Positions 45,482-56,079 of a stretch of DNA of 64,000 bases are shown piece after piece; positions within the stretch are counted from its first letter, which is position 1; each line of letters starts with the position of its first letter. The stretch is from Acanthosepion lycidas (taxonomy: Eukaryota; Mollusca; Cephalopoda; Sepiida; Sepiidae). The stretch spans positions 83,547,549-83,611,548 of the forward strand of contig OZ010574.1 in the NCBI GenBank assembly GCA_963932145.1, in the 5' to 3' direction. Position numbers and translations under genes: made by a program. The notes under the pieces are model-generated. The model saw only the letters and a list, made by a program, of their open reading frames with translations. It was not told where the DNA came from and did not search any database.

Positions 45482-45484
<3 letters not shown>

Positions 45485-46098
45485 GGTTGGTTTGAAATGA
45501 ATGTTCCCTCTTTTATTATGTTGGCCCATAATAACAAAGGTGTATGTTTATGGTTTAGCATGTGAGGTTGAACCTTCCTTTCAGTAACCCATGATTATTT
45601 TTTGTCTTGTTAGAGATATCAGCTGAACAACAGTCTACCAAAGTAGCATCTGACATGAAATGTATGAATCAGATGTATGTAAAAAATCATACTCATTGAT
45701 ATTTGGTATTTGTTAAATGTTCATAGGAACTGAACAGTGGGTGTGAACAGAGTCAGACAAATTGTTTCAGCAATGGCAAAAGCAATGTGTCTGTGACACG
45801 TTACATTCCAGTAATGCTCCACACTGCTCCTTCTTTTTTACATACTCTTTTCAACAGTGTCATTGTCATCCCTTTATCTGTCAATATATTCAGGGAAATA
45901 AATCCTGCCTCTCAACAACTTCCTATTCTTGGTTACTCACTGTTTTCCTCTATTCCTTCAAGACATGAATGATTATGGCTCTCAACAACTTCCTATCCTC
46001 TGTAGTTTTAAGTAATATTTGTCCCCTTACTATTCCTCCAAGTCCCTGTTCTTCAATCCATTTACACAAGCTAAATAGAAGGCATCTGTTTTTGAGTG

Positions 46099-46101
<3 letters not shown>
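45482..46101. other. Non-coding stretch with dispersed repeat copy 2
   Basis: 45965-46080 pairs with 43440-43600. The overlapping open frames at 45762-45972 are compositional. Confidence 0.4.
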
Positions 46102-46133
<32 letters not shown>

Positions 46134-46137
<4 letters not shown>

Positions 46138-46944
46138 GTAATGGGTAAATTGTCACCATAATTTAATTTTGCATATATGCATTGTTTGTTTTTCATTTTG
46201 TCAACTGCAAAATATAGTAGGGTCAGTTGGGGACCATTTTTGATAGAAAGCGCACCATAATGCAATTCACTCTGCTAGAAATTTAGAAATAGCATGCTGT
46301 ACTGCTTGGCATTCATGTTGGAGGCTCCAATACAAACATTTCAGAGTGTTTGGGTGGCAATCTAAGGACAGTGTAGAGGATTCAGAATGTATTGGATGAG
46401 TCTAATGGTGATTACGAAGGTGTTTGGAGTGATCATTAGTGATGGTGACATTATGCCTCCATTCATTTTCCCACAGGGCCTCAGACTCAACACAGAAGTT
46501 TACAGCAAGTACTTTGAGGAGGTAGTGCTGCCCTGGGTCAAGAGGGTGGCTTCTTGTAGATCCTATGTTTGGTAACAGGACTCTGCACCATGCCACATAA
46601 GCAGGAGGATCCAGTCATGATCACATAATTTCTTGACTATTATGTGTGGAGTGCAGTTGAGCAAGAGTCCAACAAAACACCTTGTAACACCAAAGATGAA
46701 CTGAAGGCAAGGATTATGGCAGCATTCACCTACTTGAACAAGGAGACCATCTAGGATGGTCCATTTGCAGGAAATTCCAAAGTCATCAGGAAGCTGTGGT
46801 TGAAACCAATGGAGATTTTATTAAATAAATTTACTTTTTAGTATTTCAAGATATTTTTATACAAATTTGGTAAATATATCTGTTAAAATGTCAGTGTTAT
46901 TTTCAATTTTGCATCATTTAGATGACAATTTATCCATCGCACTT
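46134..46944 (+). mobile_element. Mariner-like element, ~811 bp, inserted in (TA)n
   Basis: Left end 'gggtgtaatgggtaaattgt'. The right end inverted reads 'aagtgcgatggataaattgt', about 22 bp of imperfect repeats. A TA precedes the left end and derives from the (TA)n at 46104-46132. The right TA is lost. Internal deletions shorten it from the usual ~1.3 kb. Confidence 0.85.
46390..46850 (+). pseudogene. Mariner-superfamily transposase remnant (DDxD type)
   Basis: The frame reads FGVIISDGDIMPPFIFPQG, LRLNTEVYSKYFEEVVLPWV and KRVASCRSYVW, then a stop replacing Gln and QDSAPCH with the second catalytic D. A deletion or frameshift leads to FLDYYVWSAVE, carrying the final D of a 'NPLDYYVW' block, followed by NKTPCNTKDELKARIMAAF. 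The family ends in D rather than E. The first catalytic D region and the HTH are missing. Confidence 0.85.
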
Positions 46945-46999
46945 GCTAATTGTACTCGAAAAAATGGTAAATTCTCAGTACCACTCCAGTAAGTAAATG

Positions 47000-47110
47000 A
47001 CTCCTCCTGCTATCTTCTACTTTACAAGAACCACATCATGCCAAAAATGGATTACTGCTGCCATCACTGGGCTGGAACTGACACAATGGATCATCGTCAG
47101 CAAGAGGAAC
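47000..47110 (+). mobile_element. LINE C-terminal fragment
   Basis: The plus strand reads KNHIMPKMDYCCHHWAGT, the 'YK..IRPK.EYCCH.WAGA' block of the LINE family. It is very short and truncated on both sides. Confidence 0.65.
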
Positions 47111-48943
47111 AGTCCAAGATGCATGATACAAATCAGAGAATTCAAAATTCAAAATTCAGAAATGCTACTATCTACAGAGTGTTTTAACACATGATACCAT
47201 AATATGATGGTTCATTAAAACAGTTAGTGATGCCTTTTTAAAAAAAGACAGGTAAATATTGTTAGGAACAAAGGAGAGATTGATGAACTGCTGTGTAATA
47301 TTAATCCTCCTATATGACAATGAATGTTAGACAATTTTCCCACAGATGAAGAAGCAGCAGATTCTTTTTCTACAGAAGGATGGTGAGTATAACAGCGATG
47401 GAAACTTTGAATAACAAGTAACTTTTAAGGAAAATAAAAATTAAAAAGAAACATACTTTGAAAAGTTGAAATTTTGGAGATAAATAATGAGGAAAGAGGG
47501 CTTGGAGAATTTAACACTCACCTGCCTAACAAGCTTGTGTAAATGGTTGGCAGAACAGGAAATGGGAGAGATAATAAGGGAAAAATCATTACTGTAATGT
47601 ATAGGAAGTTTTGGAGAGCCATTATTTTTCACCTTCTGAATGGATACAGCATATAGAAGAAATCTCTCATAAAAGAGATATGCCCCAAAAAATCCTGTGA
47701 TTGTCTGAAACTAGTAGTATTATTAAATATGTTACTTTTTTTATATATTTTTATAGTTATGATCAAGCTTAATTTATAAATCAGTTATAATATGTGATTA
47801 ATAGAAATAGGTTATAATAAAATATAATAATTTAACTAAAAGTTGGGAACGATAGAGGATTTGTTGTTGAGGTAATTTATAGCAGCCACCACATGGTGTT
47901 TCTTTCTTAAGTTAAGAACATTCACACTTTCAGTTATGAGAAGCAATTTAAAACCTCTCTTGGGCATATCCAAATTAAAAGCATCATAACTTTTATGGTT
48001 TGCAGCCATTATAAAGGAAAACTTAGGAATTGTTAATTTCTAGCTTTGGCTGATGGTGCTACATTTGAAGAAAACAAAACCTTGTGGCGCGAGAAACTGT
48101 CCAAGCATAAACAGAAAATTTTGCATCCGTTGAAAGTCAGGAAAGAAAAGAATTGGGTTTTTATCATTGTGAAGACATGAAAAAGATCAAAAGCTGATCA
48201 AAGATCTGAAGACAAGTGTATCTTTGTATTTTTTTCTACAGATATTTCCATTATTTAAAAGGAAATGTGCCCGATAATTGCATAATAAATATTCCAAGTC
48301 ATTTCTTCATAATCAAACTCATTTTATGTCTACTCTGAAACATTTATACAAATCTTCCATATAAAAAGGGAAGAGGAATTTAAAGGAAACCAAATATTTT
48401 TATGTATTTATATTACACTTTCCTTAAAGATATCAAATAAATTTATATATTCAATATTTCCCATGTAATACTTGAATTTCTATATCTACTTCAGACATAT
48501 AATCTGTATCATGATGTTTTAAGCATGCATTGCCAAAAACTTGAATTTACAGAATTTAATTGGAATTTGTTTCACAAATTCATTGCAAATTATTTTGATA
48601 CAAAATTTAATGTCCCTTTTGCCATGTGTAAGATTTATTAAAACAAATATGACAAAACTTTGATTTACTCTAATGCTTATATGTATAGAGTTACAGCATT
48701 TGATTAAAAATTGCTTCAAACAAATGAATCGTTCAGGTCTTAAAGACAACAATCCTTCATAGGACATTACAGTCTGGTGCTGCTGCAGAATCATAAAATT
48801 TTTATCAAATAACCAAACCACATCACTTAAAAACTTGTGACAATTAAAATGTGGAGCACATGTAAGATTATGTGTATTTGCACAGAAGAGAATATGACAA
48901 ACCCAACTGAAATTGGCTCTCTGATTAACAATTCTGAGACATT
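47111..48943. other. Non-coding stretch
   Basis: No gene called. A 152-codon minus frame (48519-48977) overlaps the 5S pseudogene and has no recognised domain. A possible 37-bp exon at 47346-47382 is discussed under rejected items. Confidence 0.45.
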
Positions 48944-49051
48944 GCCTATTACACTGTATTCCTAAGTGGTCACCCATCTAGGTACTGATCAGGCATGACA
49001 TTGCTTAACTTCAGTGATCGTATGGAAACTGGTGATATGACCATGATATCT
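48944..49051 (-). pseudogene. 5S rRNA-derived pseudogene
   Basis: The minus strand gives 'ggtcatatcaccag', 'gatcactgaagttaagca', 'tgatcagtacctagatgggt' and 'gaccacttaggaatac'. These are the 5S rRNA segments around the A box (GAAGTTAAGCA), the intermediate element and the C box (GATGGGTGACC). Length is about 108 against the usual 120. A deletion lies between the 5' helix and the A box, with many substitutions. The pol III internal promoter blocks are largely kept. It could be a dispersed pseudogene or the head of a 5S-derived SINE; no SINE body was recognised. Confidence 0.85.
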
Positions 49052-49085
49052 TGGTATAAAAGCATCACTGAACTCAAAAATGCTA

Positions 49086-49169
49086 TTAGGTTGGTGCAAA
49101 AATAATGACGTAATAATGTTGTTTTTTGACGTAAACGACATTATTGTCATTATTTTTGCACCAACCTAA
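49086..49169. mobile_element. 84-bp mariner-type MITE with MADE1-like ends
   Basis: Ends 'ttaggttggtgcaaaaataa' and its exact inverse at 49150-49169, with inverted similarity across almost the whole element. TA duplications lie at 49084-49085 and 49170-49171. The ends match those known for the primate Hsmar1/MADE1 family (TTAGGTTGGTGCAAAAGTAA). The transcript would fold into one long hairpin. Confidence 0.92.
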
Positions 49170-49171
49170 TA

Positions 49172-50091
49172 TTTACCTGTTCTTTTTTTGGACATTCACA
49201 ATGGCAAGCATGATATGACCTAGTATTAAGGTAAGACTTAATTTTGGAAACTTTCTTCTTATTTTTCCCATACACATATGCTATACATGCATTGAAACAC
49301 TTTGATGTCAGTGGCACTAGAACATAGTTTCTATATTTTACTTTTCATTGTTTTTTTCTTTCATTTTTTCAGATTTCCCTTTTTGTACTACTTTGAACAT
49401 ATTTATGGCATATTCCATAATTGAAATACAATTTAATATATAAGTATTTTAGCAGTAATTGAAAAAGCCAAGTAAATATATATAATTAGTACTTAAAAGT
49501 AGAATTTGATGATTAACTGAAGAATTTTTCAAATTTTGGCTTGTAATTTAGTTTCACAAATTTCAGCATTCGATCTGTATATTGTAAAATAAAAAGTTGT
49601 GCAAAATTAATATTTATGAATAAATGAATATTTATTCATAAATATTAATTTCTCACAAGAAGAAGGTTTTTATATGCATAATATAAATGTAATGCAAATT
49701 ATATTATTATGGAATCTATTGGGATTCATGGAAATCATGGAAAATAGATTCACTAAGTAATAAATGCATTACAGCCAAAATATAGAGATTATATTCAAAA
49801 TATAAATACTGATTTCATGATTGAATGTGTCAATTGAAAAGAAAGGCATTATCAGTGGTCATGAATAAAATGTGTTAGTGATAGAATAGGTAATATAAAT
49901 CGTCAGCTGACAATTTTCTCATAAGAAAGCATTGTAAATGATCTTTTTTTTTTAGTGAAAATCAAAAAGAAGAGAATTTTCAGTAATCAAGAATAAATGT
50001 TATAACTGTTATACACAATTGGACTTGGATTTCTTCAAGGAAGTATTGTCAGTTATTCTCAAACCATGACTAGTGAGAAATTACTTCACAG
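49172..50091. other. Non-coding stretch with a perfect palindrome
   Basis: Nothing recognised apart from the inverted repeat at 49605-49650. Sequence near 49255-49400 resembles 54790-54945 ('gtcagtggcactagaacata' versus 'atcagtgacactaaaacatg'), an unclassified old repeat. Confidence 0.45.
49605..49650. repeat. Perfect 21-bp inverted repeat with 4-nt loop
   Basis: Left arm 49605-49625 and right arm 49630-49650 are exact inverses ('aattaatatttatgaataaa' then t), with 'gaat' between. Confidence 0.93.
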
Positions 50092-50189
50092 CCATGCTCT
50101 TTAGAGTCTGTCTATATTTCTGAGATGAGGTATTATGTACAGTATTTACATTATTCGGAAATATTGTCCTCATCTTTGTCGCCATATTT

Positions 50190-50232
50190 ATCACAACATT
50201 TCGGCCGTTGTACGCTCCGGCCTTCTTCAGGT
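50190..50232 (-). ncRNA. Hammerhead-like motif (left arm), degenerate
   Basis: Minus strand: CTGAAGA, A, GGCC-loop-GGCC, GAAA, T. Core order is right, but no clear NUH cleavage site or stem I is seen. Confidence 0.3.
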
Positions 50233-50364
50233 GGTTGGAATTTTGAACTGAACACTTTATTTCGATCACTGGGGTAGACTGTTCTAGTTCCACATGCCAT
50301 GTTTGATGGATGTCAGTTATCAGTTATCTCCTGCTAATTTTCCCTCTGAAAAGTCCTTGAGGAC

Positions 50365-50540
50365 ATATGGCGTTGGTTAGATCCAGTGACAGACCCAAAG
50401 AGTGTGAGTTCAATACCCGGTTAAGGCAGTGGAGAACTGAAGAGGGCCGGAGCGTACAACGGCTGAAACGTTGTGATAAATATGGCGACAAAGATGAGGA
50501 CAATAGTCTGAATAATGTAAATACAGCCATGCTCTTTCTT
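50365..50540 (+). mobile_element. tRNA-headed SINE with hammerhead-like tail
   Basis: 'atggcgttggttagatcc' (A-box-like) and 'gagttcaatacccgg' (B-box-like) about 40 bp apart form a tRNA-like head. The sequence then continues directly into CTGAAGA...GAAAC and the 'gtgataaatatggcgac' block shared with the inverted arm. It is 5S-unrelated and distinct from the SINE family at 33935. Confidence 0.6.
50437..50475 (+). ncRNA. Hammerhead-like motif (right arm), degenerate
   Basis: CTGAAGA, G, GGCC-loop-GGCT, GAAAC. Stem II pairs with one G-T wobble. Stem III and the cleavage site are not convincing. Confidence 0.3.
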
Positions 50541-50544
50541 CAGA

Positions 50545-51060
50545 AGAGTCAGATCAAAGCTGCCCAATCTTCACTTTCCAGCCTTTACAGAGTTCAATAG
50601 TGTCTATACAGCCTCGTACATAATGAACTATTTTCCACCTGACAACCCCTTTCTTAGAGATGAAACATTACAAACATCTCAATGCTCTATTTCCATGGAA
50701 AATCTTCTGCCAAACTACATTTCTTTAGTTCCTCCAGTTCAGACGTTTACAGCTAAGATGGGCCATGCCATATACACAGGGTCAAATCATTCTCATTCCC
50801 TTTGTATTCCATTGGTCAGGAGGAACTTCCATTTTCACAGCTTCTTCCCAAGAGCCTTAACTTTGTAAAACAAACTCCTGAAATCATGCTTCTCTGATCA
50901 CTGCAATCTTAACCTCTTCAATCCACTTTCAATTGCTATCTATCCTACATATCCTCATAATCTGCAATTCTTACCTCCTACTTTTATGTTCATAAAACAA
51001 CCTCATTGAGGAGTTCTCTACCTTGTTACTCTTGGGCCTTGTATTAGATGAGCAACAGTG
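50545..51060 (+). mobile_element. LINE C-terminal region and 3' end
   Basis: Plus-strand pieces AQSSLSSLYRVQ (usual QSSL.SLDRVQ), MENLLPNYISLVPPVQTFTA, IYTGSNHSHSLCIPLVR and FHFHSFFPRALTL follow the LINE C-terminal order. The end 'ctcttgggccttgtattaga' matches 16600. Stops and frameshifts interrupt it. Confidence 0.78.
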
Positions 51061-51194
51061 TAAAAAAGAAAAAAATCTCCTCTTGTTATAATTTCTGTTG
51101 CTTTTCAGTGCAATATCCAGATTGTCAAGCAGCACAGGTCAAAGTAAAGAGAATGACTCCAGGATATTCTGTACATAATAAATTATTATATCAT

Positions 51195-51255
51195 CATATT
51201 TTATACATCATCATCATCATCATCACCATCATCATCATCGTCATCATCGTCAATC
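51195..51255. repeat. (ATC)n imperfect microsatellite
   Basis: 'atcatcatcatcatcacc' and 'atcatcatcatcgtcatc' trinucleotide repeats, then 'gtcaatcccatgacc'. Confidence 0.9.
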
Positions 51256-52261
51256 CCATGACCAAGTGTGGTCATAGCATCACTGTACAACTAATCACCT
51301 GACCAGTTCCCTTCACATGTCTCAGTTGAAAATTGGAAAAGTGGTATTCATTCATGTGTAGTGTGTCTTGGGCAAATAGACATGTAATTTGTGATTCCAT
51401 GGAAGGAACCATCTGCCTTTATCAATGACTTCAGTATAGGAAGTCCTCCACCCAGCAATGATGAATCATCACTGCACAGGCTGCATACATAGCCATGAAG
51501 CTCAGTCTACCCCATTGTTTTAGATGGCTGTTGACCCTAAAAGAGGTTTGACAGGTTTTACTTTTAATCTAGCCACTCTCTTCAACAGAAAAGCCTGATG
51601 GGGGAACCAGTTTAGTCATGCAGCAGGTAATACTTGGTTATAGTAGCACCAGCGATATAATGTTTTTCTGAAAGATTTAAGAAAACATTTTTTAACTTTT
51701 AGTTAGCTCTTATTTGTCTCTTTAATAAGCAATAAAAGACTTTGGTGCTCAGATATCCAAATAAATCAGAATTTTTTAAAACTTACAAAGGTTGTGTACA
51801 TCCCTTAATGTAAGTAGTTTTCATTGTTCAAGAAGAGCAAACTAATTTTGCCTCTATCTTTAATCGTAATTCATTGAGGATACGTGAATTTGTTAACAGT
51901 GTCTCTAAAAGTAATTGAAAGAGAATTCATGTGACTATCTGGAGTAATTCAAGAAATATAAATTTCTGTGATTCAAATCTTAGATAAACGTAGATTTATA
52001 ATATATATATTTCATCATCAAAATGATCCTCCAACAAAAGAGACAGATCTTGTCTATAAAGATTTCTGGCAAAGATATTTTAATCTAATTTAAATTAATA
52101 GTCTTATGGCAAACAATGGCATATCAATTTATTTTCCAGGTTTTCAAGAATGCCTGTAGCTGTAACCTTCAGCAAATAGTTGTATTAATAAAATTTTATT
52201 TATAAAGGTTACGTGAAGGCAAGTAGTTGCAATGAGGAGACATTCTGTCTAATGGCAACAG
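51256..52261. other. Non-coding stretch before a candidate exon
   Basis: No gene called. Ends at the acceptor-like 'tctaatggcaacag'. Confidence 0.4.
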
Positions 52262-52361
52262 AGGTTTCAAGAGCGGGTGAATCAGATAACTGCTAGAATT
52301 GGGCTTTCTAAGGTCAGGACTCTGCACAAAATGGTCCATACTTTCCTTTACAATCACAAAG
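52262..52361 (+). CDS. Candidate internal exon 4 of an unrecognised host gene
   Basis: 'gtctaatggcaacag' acceptor, 100 bp open in phase 0, then an 'aaag|gtatta' donor (weak beyond GTA). The peptide begins RFQERVNQITARIGLSKV and ends RTLHKMVHTFLYNHK; it is basic and helical-looking. The phase-0 start fits the phase-0 end of the exon at 20378, giving ...NNGER then RFQER with a 31.9-kb intron. The next exon would have to start after one borrowed base and is not found before 64000. The acceptor lacks a strong pyrimidine tract, so this is weaker than the exons at 2854 and 20176. Confidence 0.4.
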
Positions 52362-52800
52362 GTATTATTTATTTTCTTCTGTTCAAAAATATATCACACC
52401 CACCAGAAAAAGTATTCACTAGAACTAAAACTTGGAACAGATTTTATCAAGAGTGTAAAAATTCTGTCTGAGCTGCAGAGATGTTTTATTCAAATCAATG
52501 TATAAAAGTAACCACAACAAAAGAATGCTTGTAGTTAATCAAATATATCATTAACAAAAAAAACAAACATTTTTAGTTAATGTTTTTAGTTCATATTTCA
52601 ATGTCTATTCCTATCATCCTCATTGAATAATGCTCTAAATATGTTTTCAAACTTATGTTCTTTGTAGAGTTGAATTAATGCATGCAAGATTTGACAGCTC
52701 TTGTGTCACATCTTCTTAATTAGCCTATGAACTTTTCAGCCAACCATGTGCAGGTGTCTATGGCATTCACTTATCCATGAAAAATCAGGTGTCTGTGGCA
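52362..52800. other. Non-coding stretch
   Basis: A short tandem phrase 'caggtgtctatggcattca' recurs at 52751 and 52788. No gene. Confidence 0.45.
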
Positions 52801-52805
52801 TTCAG

Positions 52806-53057
52806 TTACATCTGAAGAATACAGGTGTCTATGACAAAATATAAATGCTTTTGAACTCTGTCAAGACTGCAAAGTAAGGATTGGGCAGCTTCAACCAAGA
52901 CATGATAATAATACTCTATTTTTGGTTTGATCTGGATCTTGTAAAGATAGAACATGGCAGGTGGACATCTTGATACCTTTAATGATATTGCTAAATATTG
53001 TGATGTTTTAAAAGTGCCAGAGTGGTGTTTTTTTACAGATTCTCTCCCATTTATCAT
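52806..53057 (-). mobile_element. LINE C-terminal fragment
   Basis: The minus strand reads PPAMFYLYKIQIKPKIEYYY, HVLVEAAQSLLCSLDRVQKH, the 'LYK.QIRPK.EYC.HVW.GAAQSSL.SLDRVQK' block. It is an open 83-codon piece truncated at both ends. Confidence 0.8.
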
Positions 53058-53189
53058 TCAATTCTGTTAAGAAAATTTTGCTATGTAAATTTTGGAAGAG
53101 AAGAAATATTTTTCTGATGCTTTCTCTTTTAAATGTCATATCACTTCAAGACGTAGACGATCATTGCTCTCAACAGATTTTTTTTTTTC

Positions 53190-53370
53190 ATTTTTGAATC
53201 ACCATGATCCCTTAGGAAAGATAATGGAGTAATTTCTCATTGCCTTCTCCTTAGTTTAAAATTCAGAGTTTTCCTTCTGTTAGACATGTTTCTACCCAAG
53301 GCTAAAGAGCCTAATCTATCTTGCTGTTTAACATAGCTGGGGAGAGAGATGGACTTTGCTGAAAATTGTA
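53190..53370 (-). mobile_element. SINE relic, minus orientation
   Basis: Inverse SINE body: 'ctgttagacatgtttctacc' and 'caaggctaaagagc', preceded by 'aatttctcattgccttctcc'. Collinear with 28430 and 32960. Confidence 0.6.
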
Positions 53371-53944
53371 ATATTACTCATATTGCCATTTTTTTAAGCG
53401 CAATCCACTAAATAATATCTTAGTTAAAAGCTGTATATTTTGTAAGTAACATTTATTCTGGTATTATTAATACAAGCCATGACTATTTGGATTTGGCAGG
53501 GGAAATTATGCCATTATGTTTGCATTGAATATACTGACAAAGTTATTTTCATTTTTCTGAATTGTTTTTCTTAGAAAAATCATTAGTTATTAAAAGCATA
53601 GAAATGGTTGTATAATATGCATACATGCAAAAGTACACACACATGTATGAAGCTTCTTATGGGAGCCAGGGATCAGCATGCAGCTTGAAGGTGAAAAATT
53701 CCAATTAAAAAAGTCGAAATAAAGCATATGATTGTAGCATCATCTGACATGTGTCACACAGGGCACCAATACAAGACATGGTGCAATGATAGAAAGAGTG
53801 TGCATTGCAGGGCACAGACACTTTAAACAATTCACTGGTGCAGTTTGTTCAGTAAAAACTTTGAATTTATTGAACACTTATCTGTTATTCTTGACATGGA
53901 ACTCTATACACAGTGTGTATTTATATGCACACACACACATATAC

Positions 53945-53947
<3 letters not shown>
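53371..53947. other. Non-coding stretch
   Basis: No element recognised. Confidence 0.45.

Positions 53948-53999
<52 letters not shown>
53948..53999. repeat. (TA)n microsatellite
   Basis: Followed by 'aaaagtggacattgaagtta', which recurs after the TA-rich region at 57930. Confidence 0.96.
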
Positions 54000-54003
<4 letters not shown>

Positions 54004-54950
54004 TGGACATTGAAGTTAACACCCAGAGGCAACAGTCTGTTTCATTTACAAGACTAGATGGTACATAGAAATAGTAAAAGAAGTTTATCTGAAAGCAAGC
54101 AAAATATTAGATAGGAATATGTCCTTAAAAATAAAAATAGCTGAACTATTTTGTTGTATCTAATTTTCTCTATGGAAGTGAATGATGGAAAATTAGAACA
54201 AAAGTCTGTAGCTTTTTACAATAGGTGGTATTTAAACACATGATTTTTTTTTCACATGTGACTGAAATTTATGATATATACACATATTATAAGATATATA
54301 CATATTCTGAAAGGTGATATTTCAATATGTCTTTCATGTATGGATTGTGACTTTTATGTTTTTATGTTTGATATGAAAATGGAGGAAAATGAGATACATT
54401 TTCTTCAATTGATGTTCTTTCATTTTTGGAAGGAGAAAATTCTGTATAAACAGGTTTCAGATATTTTTTGGATGCCTATGTGTAAACATGTGATGGGAGA
54501 TATTTATCTAAATTCCAGAATAAGGCTATATCTTTAAATGGTTTTCAAACAGAGGCTTTTCTTTTGAATTCAGGCTTTGCACTTTTCTTTCCTTGTGACT
54601 GTTTTTTTTTTTTATTATTTTAAACCCTGATATTTATGTAAAAATTCAATTATACACATGGGTTAAATAAAAAAAATAACAAAATTTTAATGTTATTTCC
54701 CCTGAGATATATACTCACATGACACTTCAGTATATATGAGTATTGTCAAATTAAAACACTCGCTCTCCCTTCTTTCCTCATGGACTTTCACAACAGCAAG
54801 AATTAAAGTTGGATTTATCCTTAATTTTGTCATACACATGTTACACACAAATATTTTGATATCAGTGACACTAAAACATGGTGTCTATATTTCATTTTGC
54901 TTTTCTTTTGCATTTCATGCTTCTTTTTTATACTGCTTTGATGTTGTATA
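54000..54950. other. Non-coding stretch
   Basis: Open frames at 54271 and 54736 lack recognised domains. The second overlaps an old repeat shared with 49255-49400. Confidence 0.4.
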
Positions 54951-54956
54951 GATGAT

Positions 54957-55115
54957 GTATAGATAGCAGCTCAGAATGAGAAGTTGGAGAGCTGTGTTCA
55001 AATTCCAGTCAAGCTTGTTACATTCACTTACACACAAATACTCTTGGAAAAAGTATGAATCTATGTCGTATTCCCCCCAGCTATGTGCAAACAGAAGGAC
55101 ATACCTGTAAAAATC
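54957..55115 (+). mobile_element. SINE with intact pol III boxes
   Basis: 'gatagcagctcagaatgaga' (A-box region) and 'gtgttcaaattccagtc' (B box), then 'acttacacacaaatactctt' and 'ggaaaaagtatgaatc'. Collinear with 33935. Confidence 0.72.
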
Positions 55116-55188
55116 ATTGTTGTCCCCCACAAAATTGTTAATTGTTAATGTAATATTCACTAAGAAAAAAAGGATTAGTCATACAATC

Positions 55189-55402
55189 TGTTGTGACCTT
55201 GTTAGGGCCAGAAATAAAGACATGAGAGGAATTAAGTTAAACAAATATTTCAGCAGAAACAGTAATACAAACATATACAAGCAACAGTGTTACAGCAAGA
55301 ATGTTCAGTCCAACTGCTGGAAAATTCCCTCTCAAAAAGGCAGTAACTGCTCCTATTTATAGCTGGGAGAGTCCTTGCGTGCATGGGCAAATTAAAATAA
55401 CA
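55189..55402 (+). mobile_element. Solo LTR, 214 bp, with 5-bp target duplication
   Basis: Starts TGTTGTGACCTTG and ends AAATAACA. CAATC lies directly on both sides (55184-55188, 55403-55407). A TATA-like 'ctatttatagc' occurs near 55354. Its start resembles both the 17339 LTR and the 45159 solo LTR. Confidence 0.82.
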
Positions 55403-55407
55403 CAATC

Positions 55408-55927
55408 CAAAATATTTTTTGACTTTAATCCATATAAAAACAACCAGTCAGTTAATGCATACTCCCTTGAAAATGTTTATGGTGAATTCTGCAACTGAAA
55501 TGCATCGTAAAATATAAATATTTTAGGGATAATTAACGATGCTCCATCATTATTTATGCTCCATCGTTCCAAAATTGAGCATCTTGTTTCTGGGAAACAT
55601 TGTCCTTCAATTAACACTTTAACTCCTATGTTATAGGATTGTTCCCTGGTTGTACTGACTGATATGGGGAAAATAGGAAATTGCCATTTATTTGAAATAA
55701 ATAACTGTGAAGACACTTATGGCAACTTTTAGAAGGTGCTGCCATTTGGGTTTTGATTGGATACTATGCAGTACAATCTAAACTAAATGACACACAAACA
55801 CAATATAATAAACATATGTTACAAAAATAAGTTGTATACTACTATATATCTGTACTGGTTTGAAAATAGCACTAAGTGTTAGTTCAAATCACAAATTCTA
55901 GTGACTGACATCTCATGATATCTTGTA

Positions 55928-55930
<3 letters not shown>
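55408..55930. other. Non-coding stretch
   Basis: A short duplicated phrase 'atgctccatc.tt' near 55538 and 55556. No gene. Confidence 0.45.

Positions 55931-55982
<52 letters not shown>
55931..55982. repeat. (TA)n microsatellite
   Basis: Perfect TA of about 52 bp. Confidence 0.97.
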
Positions 55983-55986
<4 letters not shown>

Positions 55987-56079
55987 AACAATAAAAAATA
56001 TTAAAAAATTAAAATCTTCAGACACACTGGGTTGTAGATTAAAATTCTTTCGTTTTTATTATTATTATTTCATTGAGAT

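Larger units (their letters stand above)
50092..50540. repeat. Inverted repeat with tRNA-like sequence between the arms
   Basis: Left arm (50092-50232) read inverted and right arm (50437-50540) share 'ggccggagcgtacaacggc', 'gttgtgataaatatggcgac' and 'aaagatgaggacaata' through 'aataatgtaaatac'. The centre holds a tRNA-like head. Two copies of one SINE-like element in opposite orientation, the left one lacking its head, would explain this. Confidence 0.8.

Noticed and set aside
47346..47382. 37-bp block between 'ttttcccacag' and 'g|gtgagtat', resembling a small exon
   Set aside because: If placed between the candidate exons at 20378 and 52262 it shifts the frame and creates an early stop. No other exon fits it.
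48519..48977. 152-codon minus-strand open frame
   Set aside because: Its first codons are the 5S rRNA pseudogene read as protein, and the rest has no recognised domain.
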